Shown here: positions 20,301 through 26,541 of the stretch, in pieces
How positions within the stretch are numbered: the first letter of the stretch is position 1
How the letters are laid out: every line of letters begins with the position of its first letter
NCBI GenBank assembly: GCA_000310025.1
Contig: FN648772.1
Location: forward strand, 6,710 to 37,448
DNA length: 30,739 nucleotides
Origin: Ectocarpus siliculosus
Lineage: Eukaryota; Sar; Phaeophyceae; Ectocarpales; Ectocarpaceae
Reading direction: 5' to 3'
Translations under genes and position numbers: made by a program
The notes under the pieces: generated by a model
Told to the model about the DNA's origin: nothing
Seen by the model: the letters and a program-made list of their open reading frames with translations, nothing else
The model's database searches: none

Positions 20301-22571
20301 CATGGTAGAACTTGGCAGCGAGAATGAAGAAGGCACTGATGCAGTCCAACGTGCAGTGGAGCACGTCGGGCCTCTCGAGCCGAATGGTGTTGCAGATCAG
20401 ATTCTGGGAAGCGAAAATGTATCGAAAAGCACGAGGTAGGTTGTGGGCGTGAAGCAGTCGGAGGAGTGTTTCAAAAATTGTAGACAACACAAAGGTTTGG
20501 GATCGCAGCAACAGCAGGCAGGAGATACCAGCCGCAGAAAGCGCTTGGAGAAATTCCGAACCAGGAACATCAGCACGCGGCACAACTGAATTGAACCAAG
20601 TCATGCCGCCTGTTTAGGGGGATATTGAAACCTCGTCTCGCAGTGATCTACCTTGAGGTACCATTAAACAGCGTCAAGCGAAATCCTGAATCAGCTCTTA
20701 GGGTCAGCCAACTGTGCCAACAACATGTAGACACAATAGAAACGCTTGTACAAAGACACGAAAAAAACATAAACGCAAATACCACAGCCCCGCCTATAAC
20801 CCAGCCATATCAAGTCGCCAGCAGCAAAAAATCAGCACGCTCACGCGTCTATCTTCCGTCCACAATTGCTTGCGTGTGTCGGAAATGTGGTTGTAGAGTT
20901 TTGGGTAGCTTCCAAGAGCTCGCTTGCCGCGTTGTAAGTCCAAACAACGGCTCATCTTTCACCTAGAGGTACAACATGCCTCCCGCCGAAATGGCAAGCA
21001 CCGCGCGAACGTCCATTTCGATGAAGCCAACCAACCACTTTTCGTGTATAGAAAGAGCATCCCTCATCAGATCCAACGACAGCACCGAAAGCACAGCACC
21101 AACGTCCAACAATCGACACTCACCATGTTCGTGAGCGTCGGCATGGCCAGCCTTTTGGTAGGGTACACTGCGAGAAAGGACGAATCCAGCGTGAAGAATC
21201 TGTTGCATTCGGCCCAGGGGGGAGGGCGAGACAATGAACGTCAAGTGTCGGAGATCAGACGTTTGCCCACATTCGAGATCAGGTTCGTCGAAACCACGGC
21301 TCACCGTCGTTGCTCCACAGGGTATTGTGAGGTTCGACAAGCACATCACCCTCCGCAAATCTCGACGTTTGCTCTCATCTTGTTTGAGGACATTCCGGTC
21401 GGAATTTGCACAGGCAAGGGGAAAAAATCCTGACGCAACGCTTGCGATACACACCGCTGGAACTGATTTCGCGGGAGCACAAATCTTTGCCCTTGTCATA
21501 CGTATAGTTTCACCTCACCCTAGCGCAAACAGCTCAACTCGGGGATACAAAAGACTCTCTGCAGGAGTGGCTCTTTTCCGCCCGTTTCCTGAGCGCTGCA
21601 ATATGTTCACAGCACAATCGCTGCCGGTGCCAAAAATCGTCCACGTACTCGTGTATGTATCTCTCGTGCCTACCGTGTGCGTGAAATCTCGCCCATCCGC
21701 GTGTTGGTATGCATACATCACACGGATTGGTTAGTTCTCCGAACTCGATGACTCGCTAGCTACATTAAGAGCCCTTGGGTGCCCGCACCCATCCCACACA
21801 ATCGACCGAGGATGTTCGGACCAGCATAGCCGGCAGTGAGGTTGGTGGCGTTCAACAAGAACAAGTGACCACTTCGAGTGACACGAGTGACATCCACCCT
21901 TTCGTCTTGCTGCTGTGTTCGTATCTGACGGTTTTGACGACGAAGGTAGGCTCAGGTAAGGAGTGGTCGAGGTACCTCAACGCCGTGTTTAGTGGCTATC
22001 TTTAAGACACGGTATGCGATGGTTCTAGCTAAGGTACCTGATGGGTTTCGATGCGGCATCGGCGGCCGGCTCCAGCTGGGGGTGCTTCTCGAGCGTGAAG
22101 ACGAGAATCTGCGCCATTGACGTGTCGCATGAGGAGAATGTAGGAGGCAGACGAAACAAGGAAGGCAATCTCCAAGAAACAAGGTCGAGAACTCCTCCGT
22201 TCGTCGCTAGCGTGCCGTTGATAATTAACACGGATAACATGACTATTGTTGCGCGGAAGAAAGCATCGCTACAAGTAAGCAGGGAACGACAAGAAGAGTA
22301 CATGTCCTTGGTGCAGATCGACAATCTGCCTAGACGTTGCCGGGTGGAAAGGTGACCATGCAACAAACGAGTACCTAAATGGATGCGAAAAGGTGTCGTG
22401 GACAGCAGTGCAGCAATACAAACACCGTTTCAGAGTTGCTCAGGCGCCATGCTGTGCCCACTTCCCCACCTCGTGGCCCTGCTTGACGAGCTGCTGCAGC
22501 AACGATGACATCCTCCGAGAGACCCCATCGACAGCTGGCGGGATGGAATGGCTATAGAGCGCGATTTTCAT
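1912..22571 (-). CDS. GT4-family (GT-B) glycosyltransferase, 14 exons, with C-terminal membrane anchor
   Basis: The gene encodes a retaining glycosyltransferase that moves a sugar from a nucleotide-sugar donor to an acceptor that cannot be told from sequence. Coding exons, 5' to 3': 22571-22470, 22108-22038, 21199-21124, 20403-20266, 19595-19482, 18351-18269, 17177-17093, 7672-7538, 6436-6325, 5669-5593, 3795-3682, 2840-2778, 2274-2125, 2019-1912. All junctions are GT..AG and in phase, giving 475 residues. Residues 1-34 hold the N-terminal Rossmann start with the glycine loop (AVDGVSRR). Residues 112-129 include VVGSVHTDVQ. The motif VGRFGPEK (216-223, conserved Arg and Lys) and IGDG (243-246) belong to the C-terminal nucleotide-sugar domain. 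E300 and E308 form E-x7-E. About residues 400-428 form one transmembrane helix. The style is closest to the SQD2/SqdX and PimB/MgtA group. No plastid signal is visible, so a role in sulfolipid synthesis is uncertain. ATG 22571 is the first in-frame ATG. Confidence 0.85.
2087..2110. repeat. (GAC)n microsatellite in intron 13
   Basis: A run of GAC triplets on the plus strand forms part of the short last intron, giving (GTC)n in the sense strand between the donor GTGAGC and the TACTAAC branch point. Its length could vary between individuals in the shortest intron of the gene. Confidence 0.6.
2125..2274 (-). CDS. GT4 exon 13 (residues 391-440), transmembrane helix
   Basis: After an amphipathic start it encodes the hydrophobic run SLVAVLMGVGICLFILLVVA and about eight more residues, a clear single transmembrane segment. 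The acceptor is GATTGTGGCAG|GGC after a T/C-rich tract and the donor is GGG|GTGAGC, phase 0. Confidence 0.7.
2778..2840 (-). CDS. GT4 exon 12 (residues 370-390)
   Basis: It encodes one helix, MVSKHVLEWYRRTCAS within 21 residues, matching the last cross-over helix of GT-B enzymes. The acceptor is AAATTCAG|TCT and the donor is AAG|GTATGG, phase 0. Confidence 0.75.
3682..3795 (-). CDS. GT4 exon 11 (residues 332-369)
   Basis: It starts EDGFLFDGHRLAEGAAFLAR and continues the 'xxGxLF' end of the donor domain into the C-terminal helices. The acceptor is GTTCACCAG|GAG and the donor is AAG|GTTTGT, phase 0. It lies just downstream of the LINE insertion. Confidence 0.85.
4049..4062. repeat. G14/C14 homopolymer at the LINE 3' end
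   Basis: Fourteen consecutive G on the plus strand (C on the element's sense strand) sit 6 bp past the LINE stop codon. Non-LTR elements usually end in A-rich or short tandem tails, so a C tract is unusual. Sequencing error in its length is possible. Confidence 0.7.
4064..5470 (-). mobile_element. 5'-truncated LINE-type non-LTR retrotransposon in intron 10
   Basis: The minus strand encodes the C-terminal half of a non-LTR reverse transcriptase. It starts near VQVGGKSVSGLMFADDFVG, where FADD is the catalytic aspartate box. It then passes a thumb-like region (DKYTYLGVEISKE), a helical domain and a Cys/His cluster (CPCGKSEESRPHIVGEC). It ends in a tail with IIGDRWWAQEALEEGDKM. The frame breaks near 4775 and again near 4270-4310, and the 5' half with the endonuclease is missing, so the copy is dead. 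The protein stops at 4068-4070 and is followed within a few bases by a run of 14 C (minus strand). It inserted in the same orientation as the host gene. No clear target-site duplication was found. Confidence 0.75.
5471..5592. other. Remainder of intron 10 beside exon 10
   Basis: This short intron piece between the LINE truncation point and the exon 10 donor carries an ACAACAAACACAACAACC-type A/C-rich tract at about 5525-5550. No gene is seen. Confidence 0.4.
5593..5669 (-). CDS. GT4 exon 10 (residues 306-331), second catalytic Glu
   Basis: It opens with the rest of the split Val codon and reads VLEAHASGTTVVVPRAQG, so E308 completes E-x7-E. It ends in DTVNHE. The acceptor is AACAAAG|TG and the donor is GAG|GTACGA, phase 0. 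The acceptor has a weak pyrimidine tract, but phase and protein continuity are exact. Confidence 0.85.
6325..6436 (-). CDS. GT4 exon 9 (residues 269-305), first catalytic Glu
   Basis: It encodes IGFLGHEDLAPVYASADVHV and ends in SHFETLGNT. E300 is the first glutamate of the E-x7-E motif. The acceptor is GCGACAG|GGA and the donor is ACTG|GTGAGA, leaving phase 1. Confidence 0.85.
7026..7208 (-). repeat. Dispersed repeat family B, copy 1 (intron 8)
   Basis: Read on the minus strand, this segment aligns with 23758-23937 on the plus strand. Shared blocks include AGACTGGAG followed by CACTTCACCAACTWGGCACC, then GCTGTCACAACTGC, then AAGCATGC near the end. The copies differ at many positions and by indels. 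It looks like a short non-autonomous element or TE fragment. Confidence 0.5.
7538..7672 (-). CDS. GT4 exon 8 (residues 224-268)
   Basis: It completes the motif as EK|RLDKL across the giant intron, then reads VDGVYLALIGDGAMGPVL, the IGDG turn of the nucleotide-sugar domain. The acceptor is TGTGGCAG|CGG and the donor is AAG|GTACAA. The last 10-11 residues (SNSGKRRTK end) look like a small insertion relative to what the family usually has, so the exact donor is slightly uncertain. Confidence 0.8.
7915..7952. repeat. 19-bp tandem repeat
   Basis: Two perfect copies of ATGCCGTTCCATGTCTTCC lie head to tail and a third starts with ATGCCG. It lies in intron 7 just upstream of the first tRNA unit. Confidence 0.7.
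8396..8466 (+). tRNA. tRNA-Gly (anticodon GCC), copy 1
   Basis: The 71-nt sequence folds as a full cloverleaf. The acceptor stem is GCATCAT/ATGATGC with discriminator A. The D arm contains GGTTCAGTGGTAGAA, the anticodon stem CGTGA/TCACG carries the loop TTGCCAT, and the T arm is CCGTG-TTCGATT-CACGG. The A box (TGGTTCAGTGG) and B box (GTTCGATTC) are intact and TTTT follows at 8469-8472. There is no intron. It is antisense inside intron 7 of the glycosyltransferase. Confidence 0.97.
8541..9560 (+). repeat. tRNA-associated duplicated unit, copy R1
   Basis: This segment between tRNA copies 1 and 2 aligns in order with 11961-12545. Shared blocks include GTGAGTGGGG(A)GAGGAA, CACATTTGGAAATTCGGCAA, CCATGGTCACCAGG, GGTTTCCAGCCGAGCG, ATGCGAACTATATTGC and GAGACTCTTTCCCCCTTGTG. 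The unit carries no credible coding frame and ends at the tRNA, so tRNA and flank were probably copied together. Confidence 0.6.
9624..9694 (+). tRNA. tRNA-Gly (anticodon GCC), copy 2
   Basis: It is identical over 71 nt to the copy at 8396. A T-rich terminator (TTTATTTTTTCTTTTT) follows from 9697. The upstream flank shares a block of the form GTGGAC(C/T)AAATAGAA with copy 1, so the two arose by duplication of a larger unit. It lies antisense in intron 7. Confidence 0.97.
10183..10206. repeat. (CTG)8 microsatellite
   Basis: Eight perfect CTG triplets on the plus strand, which read (CAG)8 in the sense strand of the host intron. The tract is short and no repeat-related coding context was seen. 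Confidence 0.85.
10542..10576. repeat. GC-rich hairpin
   Basis: TTGGCCCCCCGCCCC and GGGGCTGGGGGCCAA are near-perfect reverse complements separated by a few bases. It would form a strong 15-bp stem on either strand. Its position inside intron 7 gives no hint of function. Confidence 0.6.
11341..11370. repeat. (CAA)10 microsatellite
   Basis: Ten perfect CAA triplets on the plus strand within intron 7. They produce Val-rich frames on the other strand that are not genes. Confidence 0.9.
11596..11835. repeat. Short direct repeat pair, 22 bp
   Basis: GGCGTCTAGTCCATACTGCT with two further bases at 11596-11617 recurs with one mismatch at 11814-11835, 218 bp away. The enclosed sequence shows no coding potential. 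It may be the trace of a small mobile element or of a local duplication. Confidence 0.35.
11961..12545 (+). repeat. tRNA-associated duplicated unit, copy R2
   Basis: It is a shorter, diverged copy of R1 with internal deletions (about 585 bp against about 1,020 bp). It is cut off at 12546 by the foldback element. The expected unit end, resembling the flank of tRNA copies 1 and 2, resumes at about 13281 and leads into tRNA copy 3. Confidence 0.6.
12547..13280. mobile_element. Foldback (long terminal inverted repeat) element, 734 bp
   Basis: The left arm (12547-12777) and right arm (about 13047-13280) are inverted copies of each other. They start GTGGCCAAATCGGGTACACC and end GGTGTACCCGATTTTGGCCAC minus a base or two. 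The arms also share CCCCTACCCGAAAATGGCTG near their inner ends. A unique centre of about 270 bp codes for nothing recognisable. It is inserted in the unit R2 upstream of tRNA copy 3. No convincing target-site duplication was seen (flanks TGAGCA and AGCTCT). It has no transposase and is therefore non-autonomous. Confidence 0.7.
13368..13438 (+). tRNA. tRNA-Gly (anticodon GCC), copy 3
   Basis: It is identical over 71 nt to the other copies, with terminator TTCTTTTT downstream. Its duplicated upstream unit is split by the foldback element at 12547-13280, which ends 87 bp before this gene. The five bases just upstream (CAGTG) are shared with copy 1. Confidence 0.97.
14801..15690. repeat. Tandem array, about 3.7 copies of a 233-bp unit
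   Basis: The anchor GGTCTGATTTTTT occurs at 15034, 15267 and 15501, giving periods of 233 and 234 bp. Each unit contains GAGCCGCCGCCGCC or a variant, GCTACTCATGG(C/T)GCAGGAAC, a stretch like GTTGCGCCCGGG and ATGAGCGGAAAAA with ACCGATCGATG. The first unit (from about 14801) is the most diverged. A 224-codon minus-strand frame over the array is a by-product of the repeats. The array lies inside intron 7. Confidence 0.75.
16951..17021 (+). tRNA. tRNA-Gly (anticodon GCC), copy 4
   Basis: It is identical over 71 nt to the other copies, with terminator TTTTCTCTTTTT downstream. Its upstream flank does not match the other units, so it may have separated earlier or moved alone. Its Pol III transcription would run towards exon 7 of the host gene, which starts 72 bp away on the other strand. 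Confidence 0.97.
17093..17177 (-). CDS. GT4 exon 7 (residues 195-223), donor phosphate motif
   Basis: It encodes the first strand of the C-terminal domain and the motif LLLVYVGRFGPEK. The Arg and Lys of that motif bind the donor diphosphate in this family. The acceptor is AAACCCAG|C, restoring phase, and the donor is AAG|GTGAGC. The donor lies only 71 bp from the end of the fourth antisense tRNA gene. The exon is followed by the 9.4-kb intron. Confidence 0.85.
18269..18351 (-). CDS. GT4 exon 6 (residues 168-195)
   Basis: It encodes AKLAGRGVVCDHIIKTGVKV followed by a QFRPDV tail, matching the linker 'xxGVxxxxFxP' of GT4 enzymes just before the C-terminal domain. The acceptor is TATCCAG|GCA and the donor is TTAG|GTGAGA, leaving phase 2. 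Confidence 0.85.
19482..19595 (-). CDS. GT4 exon 5 (residues 130-167)
   Basis: It continues directly from exon 4 with ELLAELNVAPIAGSLI and ends in CATTSPSFK, the 'TSxS' strand that precedes the domain linker in this family. The acceptor is CCATCAG|GAG and the donor is AAG|GTAGTT, phase 0. Confidence 0.85.
20266..20403 (-). CDS. GT4 exon 4 (residues 84-129)
   Basis: It encodes the segment with RLERPDVLHCTLDCIS and VPVVGSVHTDVQ. In GT4 enzymes the equivalent 'PDVVH ... HTD' stretch lines the cleft between the two domains. The acceptor is CTTCCCAG|AAT and the donor is CAG|GTATCT, phase 0 at both ends. Confidence 0.85.
21124..21199 (-). CDS. GT4 exon 3 (residues 58-83)
   Basis: It encodes FFTLDSSFLAVYPTKRLAMP and a few more residues, the variable loop before the acceptor-side helix. 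The acceptor is TGCAACAG|A, which completes the split codon of exon 2. The donor is ATG|GTGAGTG, a near-perfect consensus, phase 0. The exon is easily missed because a longer open frame runs over it in another phase. Confidence 0.8.
22038..22108 (-). CDS. GT4 exon 2 (residues 35-58)
   Basis: It continues the Rossmann fold with ILVFTLEKHPQLEP. The acceptor is GGCGCAG|ATT and the donor is ATCAG|GTACCT, leaving phase 2. The next in-frame codon after the donor region is soon a stop, which supports splicing here. Confidence 0.8.
22470..22571 (-). CDS. GT4 exon 1 (residues 1-34), start codon
   Basis: It begins MKIALYSHSIPPAVDGVSRR, a first beta strand and the glycine loop typical of GT4 enzymes. 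The donor is GAG|GTGGGG, phase 0. A strong acceptor-like tract (TCTGTTTTCAG) ends at 22580, eight bases before the ATG. This exon may therefore start at 22579, with a 5' untranslated or short coding exon further upstream. Confidence 0.8.
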
Positions 22572-22695
22572 CTTCAACACTGAAAACAGATGCAAGCAAA
22601 GCGCGTGAGTGTGAGAGCAAGACCTCGCCCAAGCTGGTCCTGCTGCATGTTTACCGTGCTTCCACACATGACAGCTCCCGCACGGACACGATAAT

Positions 22696-22705
22696 ATTAT
22701 ATAAA
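22696..22705 (-). promoter_or_regulatory. Candidate TATA box of the GT4 gene
   Basis: The minus strand reads TTTATATAAT here, about 125 bp upstream of the ATG at 22571. That distance fits a core promoter with a short leader and perhaps a short first intron ending at 22580. It rests on one AT-rich motif only. Confidence 0.25.
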
Positions 22706-22831
22706 GTAATACGAAGTAGTAGGGTTCCTGGTCAACTTTTCCAAATCCAAGGTCTGTGCCCGTCACCTAGCAAACTGTCGCGAGCCAAGGAAACCGGTAC
22801 TGCAAACGAATCTCGATGACCCTAGATAACG

Positions 22832-23065
22832 CTACAAGGTATCCAGCGGGCATAGCAGGCAATTGTACCCCGACACGGGCGGGTTGGCGGGTTTGGTATT
22901 GTCGAGCCTGTGCCAACAGACGCGGCGGCAATGAGCATGGAGACCTCTATCCAGTCGTGCCTCATCTTCCGCACTGTTCACCACAAATTGAGCTCCCTCA
23001 TAGTACCATAAACCCCACCCAACGACTGGCCCATCAAACATATCCCGAAGGGTGAACGTTGGCGC
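22832..23065 (-). CDS. Probable last exon of an unidentified upstream gene
   Basis: A strong acceptor (TTTTTCGTCCCATCTAG|GCG) opens a phase-0 frame of 77 codons. It begins APTFTLRDMFDGPVVGWGLW, continues with YEGAQFVVNSAEDEARLD and stops at TAG 22834-22832. Composition and acceptor quality suggest real coding sequence, but I do not recognise the family. The end of this exon is only about 130 bp from the candidate TATA box of the glycosyltransferase, so two same-strand genes would be closely packed. Confidence 0.4.
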   Translation of the reverse strand, partial: APTFTLRDMFDGPVVGWGLWYYEGAQFVVNSAEDEARLDRGLHAHCRRVCWHRLDNTKPANPPVSGYNCLLCPLDTL

Positions 23066-23757
23066 CTAGATGGGACGAAAAACAACCACAAAAAATCGGT
23101 CCACTCACGGAGAAATCATTTCAGTCAATTCTCATTGTAAAGCCTTCAACTCTTTCCATCCGATAAATACTACAGAGCGGAGAAATAATTTTTGTGATGG
23201 ATGTATGACATGATTTTTTCCTCCTCTGAATAAGGTCCCGCAACAGCGAGTCCAAAACATGAGAAACGCCTCACCTAACCCCTGTAATGCATCACATGAT
23301 CATCACATGGTAAGATAAGGACACGGCTACACGAATCCGCGCACACTACAAAAGCCAACGTAGACTACGCCTGTTACTGTAGATGCAACAGCTACATGTG
23401 GAGAAACCAACGACCTACTGGAGGGGACACAACAAATCACACACCCTGGACTCACTTTCAAATATCGAATTCTCCAAAGCAGTAAGAGTGGCGGTGTCAA
23501 AAAAGGTGGCGTTCGGACAGCCACGCCGAGAGCTTTCCCTAAACGTACAGCAATGTTTGATTTACCATAGGTTTTCTTTTCAGAGGTCGGCCGATCAGCA
23601 CACACACGTGACGTGGATACTACGCACACGTGAGGTGGATAGTAAATAAATCTTACTAAGTAGATACTACCCGGATCGCAGAGGCGTGCCAACGCAAAAA
23701 AATGAGTGTGGGGGCATGACAAACGGGTCGAGGCTATCGCTGTGTGTGCATGCGCTC

Positions 23758-23937
23758 CACACAAGCCAGGAGACTGGAGCCCACTTCACCAACTAGGCAC
23801 CAAATTACCAAAAAATGCTTGTGGATTTGCTGGTGCTGTCACAACTGCTTCCCGTTTAAACAATGCTCAGTGCGTCGAGATACAACTTACAGTCGGGAAG
23901 CATGCATTACCCCGAAAAGAGAGAGGTGCCATTCTTA
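23758..23937 (+). repeat. Dispersed repeat family B, copy 2
   Basis: It aligns with 7026-7208 read on the minus strand. Shared text includes GGAGACTGGAG, CACTTCACCAACTAGGCACC, GGTGCTGTCACAACTGC and GAAGCATGC. It lies in what may be an intron of the unidentified upstream gene. Confidence 0.5.
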
Positions 23938-24318
23938 GAGTCACAGGTTCTTACGCTGCTGTTCTGATGTAGTATGCATAGGATGTAGGGAGAGAGGCAG
24001 ACATGGATGACGGGGATGAAGGGAGATACTAAGGAGAGAGCAGCGGGAGGGTGTTCTTACGCTGGTGTGCGAGTGTCTAGTGTGCAACCTGTGTCTTTCT
24101 TGCTAGCCTCATCACCTATCACACGCTTTTGCAAATGTCTTGAGAAACGAGTTGAGAACAGGACGAGTTTCTGTATTCTTGGTGATGGCCACCTCCCTGT
24201 GTGAATCACCGTCGCCCCCTAGCGCTCGAAACAGACGCAAAAGCCTACTGAAGGTAATTCCTTTTCAGGCGAAAGCAAAAACAGTTCTTACGTTCCCCAA
24301 TCTACAGCGTAGTAGTAT

Positions 24319-24385
24319 ATCTTCGTTGTGGAGTAATCGAGCTTTGAACATCGGGCCAGGGGGTGCGATATCTCATGTTACCTAA
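24319..24385 (+). repeat. Dispersed repeat family A, copy 3
   Basis: It matches the pair at 832-1056, with ATCTTCGTTGTGGAGTAATC leading into CTTTGAACATCGGGCCAGGG and ending before TTACCTAATGC. One copy alone here, without a facing partner in view, suggests a solo element end or a fragment. Confidence 0.4.
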
Positions 24386-24467
24386 TGCATGCATACGCCG
24401 CGGTCAGGTTTAATTGCACCGTATCGCACCAGAGTGTGTGACCGAAGATGCATCGTTCCCTCCGTTT

Positions 24468-24606
24468 GGCACCCAGGCAGATTTCTCCACGCATGGTAAG
24501 AGAGAGGCATCAGTGCCGAATACATGGAAGCCCTCGTGAGGTATTGCTAGTTGCCCATGGTAAGCGTGATCATCAAGGAAAATGCACTCAAACGCGACAA
24601 CGTGGA
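24468..24606 (-). CDS. Weak candidate exon, minus strand
   Basis: An acceptor (GTACTCTTACAG) at 24607 opens a frame starting VHVVAFECIFLDDHAYHGQL and continuing through GFHVFGTDASLLPC to about 24468, with a possible donor TGG|GTGCCA. It lies between two better candidate exons on the same strand and could belong to the same gene. The family is not recognised, and it may be chance. Confidence 0.2.
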
Positions 24607-24631
24607 CTGTAAGAGTACCGTAGGAGGCCCG

Positions 24632-24740
24632 ACATAAGGCCGCATGGGTAAGGCCGCCTGCCCGATACAAGGCCGGTGGCAAGGCCGGTAAGGCCGGTGG
24701 CGTCCTTTATCAGGCACCCCCTACATAAGGCCGGTTATGG
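24632..24740. repeat. AAGGCCGG-rich short-repeat cluster
   Basis: The octamer AAGGCCGG or AAGGCCGC occurs about seven times in just over 100 bp, with several copies preceded by T or GT. Irregular spacing rules out a simple satellite. It could be degenerate tandem repeat or a cluster of a GC-rich site. Confidence 0.5.
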
Positions 24741-25439
24741 CCCCCGCATGCCCCCAATGCCTGCCCCCAACAGGGCTGGTCTCCGTAGAAGTTACGCTGG
24801 TTTCGACAGCGGCAATGCTGAGGCCGCCACCTTTCTGCAGAGGGCTAAGACGGCGATGATCGCAGCGCATGCCGCACATCCCACGCGACAGGCGGACTTG
24901 AGGGAATTTCCGTACATGTGATGAGCTCATGGGAGGAGACATGGTACGGTTTGCTGTGTCGGTGGTGGTCTCGTATTTTTTCAGGAGGGTTTGTCAGGAT
25001 TGGGCAGTCCGTGCCATTACATGTCTCGTTTTTCGGAAGTATGCCAGGAAGGCATGGTGCTGCCGTGTGTGTTGGTCGGTTGTTACTTTGGGGTAGCAAA
25101 ACAACAGGGGATGTACGACAACTTGATGGTCATTTGCCTACCCTTTTGGTGGGGGCGTATTTTTGGGTGGGGGCACGAGCTACCGCGTCCGGGCTTAGCC
25201 ATTGAATGCGATTCGCGCTTGAACTGTTTGTCTGACGTCAGGTGTTCCTCTTAGCATACATAAATGCGTACGGACGTGTTTTGTTCCATTGCAAAACGGG
25301 GGGTGTTGCCCGATGTTTCTTCTCTATTCTTCATTTCATAGCAGTATTCATGTTTCATGTTTGTCTGCCGGAATCATGATTTTTCTTACCGGTTGGACGT
25401 GTACATGAGAGACGAAAAAAGGTTGGACGGGTACAAAAT

Positions 25440-25515
25440 GAACGTGATCCAGGCATGGCCAGGCCATGGTCCGATCGTGACCCGGTCATGGCCGGGTCAT
25501 GGCCGGGCCATATCA
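25440..25515. repeat. CATGGCC / GGTCATGGCC short-repeat cluster
   Basis: Repeats of GGTCATGGCCGGGTCATGG type, with CAGGCATGGCCAGGCCATGG upstream, form a self-complementary, GC-rich block able to fold. No gene is seen in the surrounding 25.2-25.8 kb. Confidence 0.5.
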
Positions 25516-26043
25516 TAGCAAGGCACCGAGTCAAACTTACGTGCAAGCACATTGGTGGAACAATTTTTGAATCAGAAATCCAAACAAATTCAAAAAGTTG
25601 ATACAATTGTACAACGACCTTTTTGGCGAGAGAGGGAAATCAATTGCGAGCGATATAGTGGCCCTGTGCGTGGCACTTCTCGACGTTGCCACATTTGAGT
25701 TGCAGCCCCGGCTTCCCGACATCTAACTCACCCTTGGCATCCTAGAGAGGATGGGGATCACCGTTACCCTCTTGGAAGTGGAGCCGATCATGTATTGTAC
25801 CTATTATCGTCTATCTGCTGGTGTGGTGCTCTCTACAACGTACCTTTGGAAACGAGGAACACACGTGGCCGAGACACACCGGGAGAGAGGAAAGACAACA
25901 ACTGAAAGCGCACAAGTATACATACCACCAGTACTGTATCGTGTTCCCGGACTAAGTAGTACCTACGTGGATTCCAAGCTCCGGTCGCCAGGATCACACA
26001 CCACTGCTGTTGTCCTCCAACGCACACGAGCGGCACCAAACAA

Positions 26044-26148
26044 TCAGCAGAGAATTTGGTCCCTCCCTGAGCTTGAGTCTCCGCCCGCCAGCGACGCTGG
26101 AAACCGTGTGCCGCAAACAAGCGGCAGAGCAGCCGTTGGGTTCTGGCA
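26044..26148 (-). CDS. Candidate exon of the unidentified upstream gene
   Basis: A very strong acceptor (CTCCTCTCTCTCAG|TGC) opens a frame CQNPTAALPLVCGTRFPASL that continues to a TGA at 26046-26044. Phase 0 would join it to the candidate exon at 26675-26542. A donor inside it was not pinned down, so the true end is open. Two cysteines and small-residue content suggest an extracytoplasmic region, but this is a guess. Confidence 0.25.
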   Translation of the reverse strand, partial: CQNPTAALPLVCGTRFPASLAGGDSSSGRDQILC

Positions 26149-26541
26149 CTGAGAGAGAGGAGGAGAGGAGAGGGAGAAACGTGTGTGCACGGGAAGAGAG
26201 TCTTGTGTTCCTCTGGTCCTCTGGTGGTGGTGTCTCCGTGTCTCCCTCTGTCTCCCCACTTGCACATCTCCGAAGATTCGCGGTGCCATCGAAACGCGTT
26301 ACTTGTTAATTATTAACCCGGGGCTGACGCGCATGAAAAATGGTACAGTCCTTGATCGGGTGCTCAACCACCACCAGCACGTCTACTCTACCGCGGTGCC
26401 TTATGGGAAGCACACAGAGAGCAGCCATGGACTTCGGCAGAAGCCGCCACACTTGGTCAAAAACCGTCACAAGACCCACAAACCTCTTGCGGGTGTGTAC
26501 ACGTGTGCATAGACAAGCACGTCGTAGCTTCCTCTACACAC

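Larger units (their letters stand above)
17178..22469 (-). other. Introns 1-6 of the GT4 gene
   Basis: Six introns of 361, 838, 720, 670, 1,130 and 1,091 bp separate exons 1-7. I see no tRNA, no mobile-element protein and no long inverted repeat in them. Intron 4 has an imperfect direct repeat of about 34 bp (around 20118 and 20170). The plus-strand frames that cross these introns have no coding character. Confidence 0.6.

Noticed and set aside
20963-21499. Minus-strand open frame of 178 codons
   Set aside because: It overlaps glycosyltransferase exon 3 in a different phase. The short exon matches the family and splices in phase, while the longer frame matches nothing.
24632-25515. Possible CRISPR-like array
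   Set aside because: The repeats are too short and irregular, with no constant spacer length, and the genome is eukaryotic.
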